64,000 nucleotides of DNA from Cheiracanthium punctorium (Eukaryota; Arthropoda; Arachnida; Araneae; Cheiracanthiidae). Numbering within the stretch: position 1 is the stretch's first letter; every line of letters starts with the position of its first letter. Both the position numbers and the translations under genes were made by a program. Below the pieces are notes generated by a model. It ran no database searches. It was given only the letters and a program-made list of their open reading frames with translations, and was not told the DNA's origin. This document shows, piece after piece, positions 49,101 to 55,800 of the stretch. The DNA lies in the NCBI GenBank assembly GCA_038373885.1, contig JAWZYV010012260.1:434001-498000 (forward strand), in the 5' to 3' direction.

Positions 49101-52100
49101 CACAGTAATTAGTGACGTCGTTGCCTGGCCGACAGAATAAAAGTCCGCCGTTCGCCGCTATAGAGGGAGGAGAGGCGAAAAGCTTGGGTGATGAGATAAG
49201 ATGTGTGTGGAAGGAAGCTCATAGCTGACCGTGTGAGATGCTCGGAGCCGAGACAAGTGGTTAACCTGGAGCCTTCCCGCCGCCGTTTCCAATAAAGCCT
49301 TTTGATCCCGCCCCTGCAAATTATTTCAAGGTGACCTGGTACCATAGGCTGGATTATAATCCGGAACGTCCAACGACACATGGATACTGTATTACATCAA
49401 ATATCTGTTTTACCTGTTCATCCCCATCTGTATAAAAGCTTCACATCTCATTACTTAAAATAGGAGTATCAAGGTAAACGTTCTTTTGTCATCCTTTACC
49501 TGGCAAGCCCTCAATTCATTTTTTTACTAGCTTTCACTGCTTTAAAGGTTCTGAAGTATAAAAACTCTAACTCTGCTAAACCCAGACAATATTCATATGC
49601 TTTGGCACGCAAAACATAACAACATCAGTCAGGAAATAAACCAAATGCTTTTATATCGATAAGGACCCACTTTTGCGAAAAAAGGACCCAGAAATTGGAA
49701 GTCCTGGGTCCCAAGGACCTGTCTCTTCCAAAGTCTAACGACATCACTGTCATCAATTAAAACTAAGGAATAAGAAATCTAATAAAATTGAAGGTCAATG
49801 AACTTAAGAGAAATTTTTTGAACATAAAGATTAAATTCTGTGATATCAATATCAATTTTCTTTCAACAGACAGAAATAAGAACATAAATGATAGCTTGTC
49901 ACCATCTTATTCTTAGAGATAAGATATGCTTCCCTTGAAATTTTTGAAGTTCATAACTAGTTTAAAAATAGATTAAAAATTGATATAACTAAACCATGAT
50001 TAATGAAAGCTCTACACCAAATGTATACAAGAATATTTGCTATTTCTTAAGTATTTTGTACTGGACTAAGCATTTAAAATTATCATTAATATTACTGCAT
50101 GAATGATTGAAAATCACAGCTCATCAATATTTCTTATTTTGGACAAGGAATTAACAATTTAAGGTTAAATTTTAAAACACAAAACCCTTTTTTAATATTT
50201 TTATAACACTCAATATCTATTAGCTAAGCTAATTGAACAGAGAACAGAAAATTGCAGTAATGGATTTACAGAATCAAATTTATAAAACTAACCAAGGCTA
50301 TCCAACATAATGACCATATTATTCCAAGCAACTAAATGAGTGGGCATAATCACTGTAGCATTTCTCCAGGCTTTGAATGCATCTTCATAAAATTTTTGTT
50401 CTAAATACTGAAAAAAAAAAATTAATTTAAAAAACAAATTTTTAAAAACTTGGAAAATATAGTTAAAAACATTAAAAAGCCATTAAAATCTCCGTAAAAG
50501 TTTAAAATCACGAACCATTTTAGCGCTTTCGGCAGCTAATTGCTGCCGTCTTCAGAACTGAGCCTGCTCGGCTCGCTCCCCACCTCTTCACCAAATCCAG
50601 CCACGACTCTTCTATTTGCGCGTGCGTCATGTCGTTGACAGCTCCCTCTTGTGTCATTATTTCCAACGCTTCCCGTTTCAAACTATAACTGTGGTCATTG
50701 TAATTACCGTAAAAACCGGGAGAAGGGCCGCACCCTCGTAAGGGCCGCATTAGAAAAAAAGTAAATAAATGTAAAAATATACTCACAGAAGGGCCGCACC
50801 ATCGTAATTCATAAAAAATGAATGTAAACTAAAACAGTAATGTGTGCAATAAACAAAAACATAAAAATAAAGGAAGGAATTATATTTATATAGATTAAAG
50901 TGAAAAAAAATATATATACACACAAAATTATACATCAAAACCATCAAACTCTGAATGTTCGGAATCTGAATGAAATAACTGTAACTGGTGTTCATCAAGT
51001 TCTAGTCCATGGTCATCGTCGCCATCACTGTCGATAACATTATCCTCCATAATGTCTGATTCATCGGCAGATTCTGGTAGTATCCCGGCTTTTCTAAACC
51101 CGGAAACAATAGTTTCTTTTTTTACCGAGTTCCATGCAGTTTCCACCCACTTTGAAACTTCACTGTAGGACGCACGCTTCATGTGTCCACTTTTTATATA
51201 CTAGTGGAGACCTTTCGTCATCCAGGTCTCCCAGTTTCTCCGCATTTCAGCTTTAAATGCATGATTAATGGTTAGATGAAGCGGCTGAAGCTTTTTCGTC
51301 AAACCGCCTGGTATGACCGCTAGTGTGGCCGACACCTTTTTACATGCATCCTTGACAGAATCAAGAAGATGCGCTCGCATTGAGTCCAAAATGAGCAGAC
51401 CATGCGGTTTGAAAAACGCACCACGTCTTCTTCTCCACACCTCTTGGATCCACTCCATCATAATGTTTTCACTCATCCATCCCTTTTCGTTGACTCGAAT
51501 AACGATGTTATTGGAAAAATCCTCTTTGGGCATGGTTTTGCGCTTAAATATCAGCAGCGGCTTTAACTTCTCACCACTAGCTGTGCATGCTAGCACACAC
51601 GTAAACGATGTTCTTTCATGCCCGGTTGTGCAAATGCTGACCGTTTTGTCCCCTTTCATGTGAACAGTTCTGTTCGGAGGACAATCGAAGCTCAGTGGGA
51701 CTTCGTCCATGTTAATTATTTGACTAAGTTCGTATTGCCTTTCCGCGATCTTCTCACTGACGTATTTCAAAAACGCAGCTGCTTTATCCTCCCAATCTGC
51801 TGGCAGGCTCTGACCAACCGTTGTTCTATTCCTGACAGAAAGCCCGTACCGCCTTAGGAATCGGCAGCACCATGACTGGCTTCCAGCAAAATTTTCAATC
51901 TTTAGTTGTGCGGCAATCACTTTCGCCTTTAGGCGAATTTTCACCGTCGAAATTGGAATTCCCGCATCACGTTGGGTTTTCACCCAAACGGAAAGATTTT
52001 CTTCCAACTTTGGATACCGAACAATTCCACTTCTGTTGGCGCGTTTACTTTTAGGAATGCAGATCAGTTTCTCCTTATCTTTTATCCAACAGCGGACACA

Positions 52101-52814
52101 TTTTTCATCTATGTCGTATTCCCGTGCTGCAGCACGATTGCAGATTTCTAGGGCTCTTTCTAGCACTGTCAACTTGAAGCCAGCAGTATAGCTTCTTAAT
52201 CGTTTGGGTGCCATAGCTTTCAAATAAACTACTGACAAATAACAATTAAATTTAACTCGCAAAAGGAAGACTCGAAAAAATGATTATGACTATAGCGCGA
52301 TCGCATGCAAAGAATAAGATCAAGAATGAGCACAGAACATAGAATCTTAATCACGTGGAAAAATCGGTTGTAACCGGAAGGAGTAGAAACTAAGCAGCGC
52401 AACTATTACAGCTCATTCCGGTCAGTTGATTCAGATCGACTTCCCGCGCGTCCTCCCTTCACGGACCTTTCCGTGCCTGTTCTTCATTGGCTACTCCAGA
52501 GAAAACAGTGTTGGGAATAGTTCTTCTTATAGTGGTATGGACACGATGCTCGTCATTCCTGCGCGCGCATCATGTTTATTATTAAAAAATACACAATACT
52601 ACAAGAGTCTATTGCTGTAATATCCTTAATTAATCATGCAGTTCATATAAAAACCTGTGTGTTTAAAAATGAAACGCTTCTCAGCCAATCAAATGTGTCA
52701 TGTTGTTGTTTCTAGCCGCATGTACCTTTCTGGGTCTTCCAACTTAAACGCCCAATAATGCATCAATATAGGAGTGAGTTAAAAATAGAAGAACATGTTT
52801 CAAAGTTGGGAGGG

Positions 52815-52846
<32 letters not shown>

Positions 52847-55800
52847 GACGGGCCGCATCGGTAGATGGGCCGCACCCTCAAAAATTTTAACTTTTTTTTC
52901 GTATCAGCCGCGGCCCTTCTCCCGGTTTTTACGGTAGCTATTTTCTTAACATTTATGAAATCTATATCTATATTTTCTTTTAAGGCTAGGCGGGAGAGGG
53001 CAGTACTTTGTCTATTATATTTTACATCGTTTATGTGCTCTTTAATTCTGTCTTTAATTTTTCTTTTTGTAACACCGATGTAATATCCGAGAAGGTTGGA
53101 TTCTCTATAAGTAAAATTTATTTTGTAGATGCCTACAGTTTCTAAAGGGTTTATTTTGTCTTTATCTGACCGAATTCTTTTAAAGATATTGCAATTGGGT
53201 TTAATTGGGATACGGAGGTTCATTTTACGGGTATGGTTGGAGAATTTTACAGCGAGACCGCAACAGTAGGGAATTGGATGAGTGAAGTTGGGGGTTTTTT
53301 TGTGCGTCGTTGATGATGTTTAGTTTCTTTCTTTTATTTTTGATTAGGCGGGAAATAATATTTCTGGGGTAATTGGCTTCGTGAGCAAGTTGCTGTATAA
53401 ATTGTAGTTCATCTTTTAATAGTTTTTGGTTGGAACTGATTTCTAGAGCTCTATTAATATGGGAACGAAGTATTGATAATTTATAGCTATACGTAGTTTT
53501 TGAGGAGTAGTTAACAATTTTATTGTTATTGGTGGGTTTTCGATAGACGGTAGTTTCGATATTGCTTGAGGTGGTACTAATTACCTTGACATCAAGGAAG
53601 TTCAAATTATTATTTTGTTCTAGTTCTATAGTGAATTGTATATTTTTATCTAAAGAGTTTATTTCGTCGAGAATATTTCATGATGAAATTAGATTGACGC
53701 ACGCGCAAATAGAGGAGTCGTGGCTGGATTTGGTGAAGAGGCGGGGAGCGAGCCAAGCGCGCTCAGTTCTGAAGACGGCAGCGGTTTAGCTGCCGAAAGC
53801 ACTAAAATGGTTCGTGATTTTAAACTTTTATGGAGATTTTAATGGCTTTTTAATGTTTTTAACTATATAACTAAGGTATCTCCGTGCTTGATTTTAACTA
53901 AATAAACTTGGAAAATTTTAAAACTTACATAATCAGGGTGGTTATAGAAATTCAGAAAAAAATTCCCTGATTTCCTGGCTTTGTCAAATTTTTATAATTA
54001 ATTATTAGGGATCGGCCGATACCTCATTTTTGCCGACTAGCAATACTAATACTTACCTATACAACTTATAACTGGTAAGTTCTCTGAAAATTCTTTACTT
54101 GGTAGGGGAACTATCTGAGGATTTTAACGCATATTCAAAGTACATCTGGAGAAAACTGACCAAAACTCTAGACCATTAGATCGACATCCACGTGAGGAGA
54201 AAGAATTCCGGACCTGTACACTATGATGTTTCCCAATCCAGACACAATTAAAAGTCCATTCTCTAAGATTTCTAATAAACCTTCTAGCTAATTCAAATAA
54301 AACTTTTACAGCTTTTAGAAAATGAGTCTAAAATGGCAATTTTCATGCATCAGCTGAATAAATGAATGGCTATATCGCAAGAACAAAAACTTTTTTTAAG
54401 AAAAAAATGTTTTGTGGTACACAAGATACTCGCATATTACCTACAAAATCTCATGAAAATCAAAAATGGTGTGGCACAATCCATTTGCTGATTTAACAAG
54501 GAATGACCCATTTAGGACTGTGTCATAACATTTATTTATGAAGGCTTTTTGATTGTAATCAAATGGGTAGTTTATTAACAGGTTCGCTCCACAACTTTCA
54601 GTACATTAAAGTCTACAGGAAGTCATTTCTGAAATTACATTTTAGAGTTATTAATCTATTTCAAACGAGCTTTATACTAATATTTTAGTAAAACTGTTGA
54701 ATCAATAAATGTACACCTATTTGATGCTAATAAAATTAAATATTCAAGCAATTGTGTACAAAAAATTAAGTATTGAGTCTTGTTATTTTGGAGGAAAAAA
54801 GTTTAAAGAAAAGGCACAATTTTTTAAAAGAATTTAACAGACATAAAAAAAGTGACGCATCATCTACATCAGTTTTTTTTTTAATTAGTACAATTAAATG
54901 ACTTTTTGAAACTTTTTTCTGAAAATAAAAACTGGCTCTCAGCATTAAAAATATTTTATTATCACTTTAATTTTATTCTATCATATATATTATATTCTTA
55001 TATAATTATTTTTAAAATGATCTAATCAGTTAAGACTGCATAAAATGAGTTATTTTATTAAATGAACTTTTATACTAACCAAATTTCCAAGATTATAGTA
55101 ACAATCAGGGTATCTTCTACGAAAATGCAAAGCTGTAAGATAACTCTTTTCAGCTTCACTCACTTTTTTTAAGCTTGATTGAACTATACCCAAATTCATC
55201 CAAGCAGCTGCAAAGTCTGGCCTAAAACATTATTCATAACAAATAATTTTTTCGTAAAAACAAATTAGAAAAAAATAATTAATGCATTTTCTTGATTATA
55301 ATCTGCAAATTATGATACATCTGAAATAAGAAAAAACGTAAAATGAATACATAAAATCATAAGCACTGTTAAACAGTAGCTTAAATATGAAACGTGAACT
55401 ATAGAAAATCAGCTATAAACCCACAAAACTCTCCCAGCAGGTCCATGTGTAAATAAATATACACAGGGTTCATACACAATTCCTGATTTTAAAATGTAGG
55501 AGTTTTTTAGGGTCCTTGGTGAATTTTTCATGTATGAGTAATGTATCTCGATGTGATTTTTAATGTTTTTAATCTGTACATTCATAAAGGGGGAAGGAAA
55601 AGTGCTTGAAGTACCTTCCCTAACTGTCAATATATTTAACATTTTTGTAGCATACTGAACTTTAAATCTGAAATTAATTCCCTTCCTAAAAATATTTATA
55701 TGGATACCCATGCTTATTAGCACCATTCCATTTTCACAATTTTAGAAAAAATACTTTTATTGAAGTAATAATGCAGATAAAAAATTTATTTCTCCTTTCA

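Larger units (their letters stand above)
50459..53907 (-). mobile_element. 5'-truncated Penelope-like element with inverted end and nested pogo
   Basis: 13-bp direct repeats aaacttggaaaat flank it (50446-50458 and 53908-53920). The sense part (minus strand) runs from about 53685 to 50459. 53686-53907 is an inverted copy of the 3' end, including its ribozyme motif. A pogo element is inserted at 50705-52936. It lies in a TMTC4 intron, about 50 nt from the exon acceptor at 50407. Confidence 0.8.
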
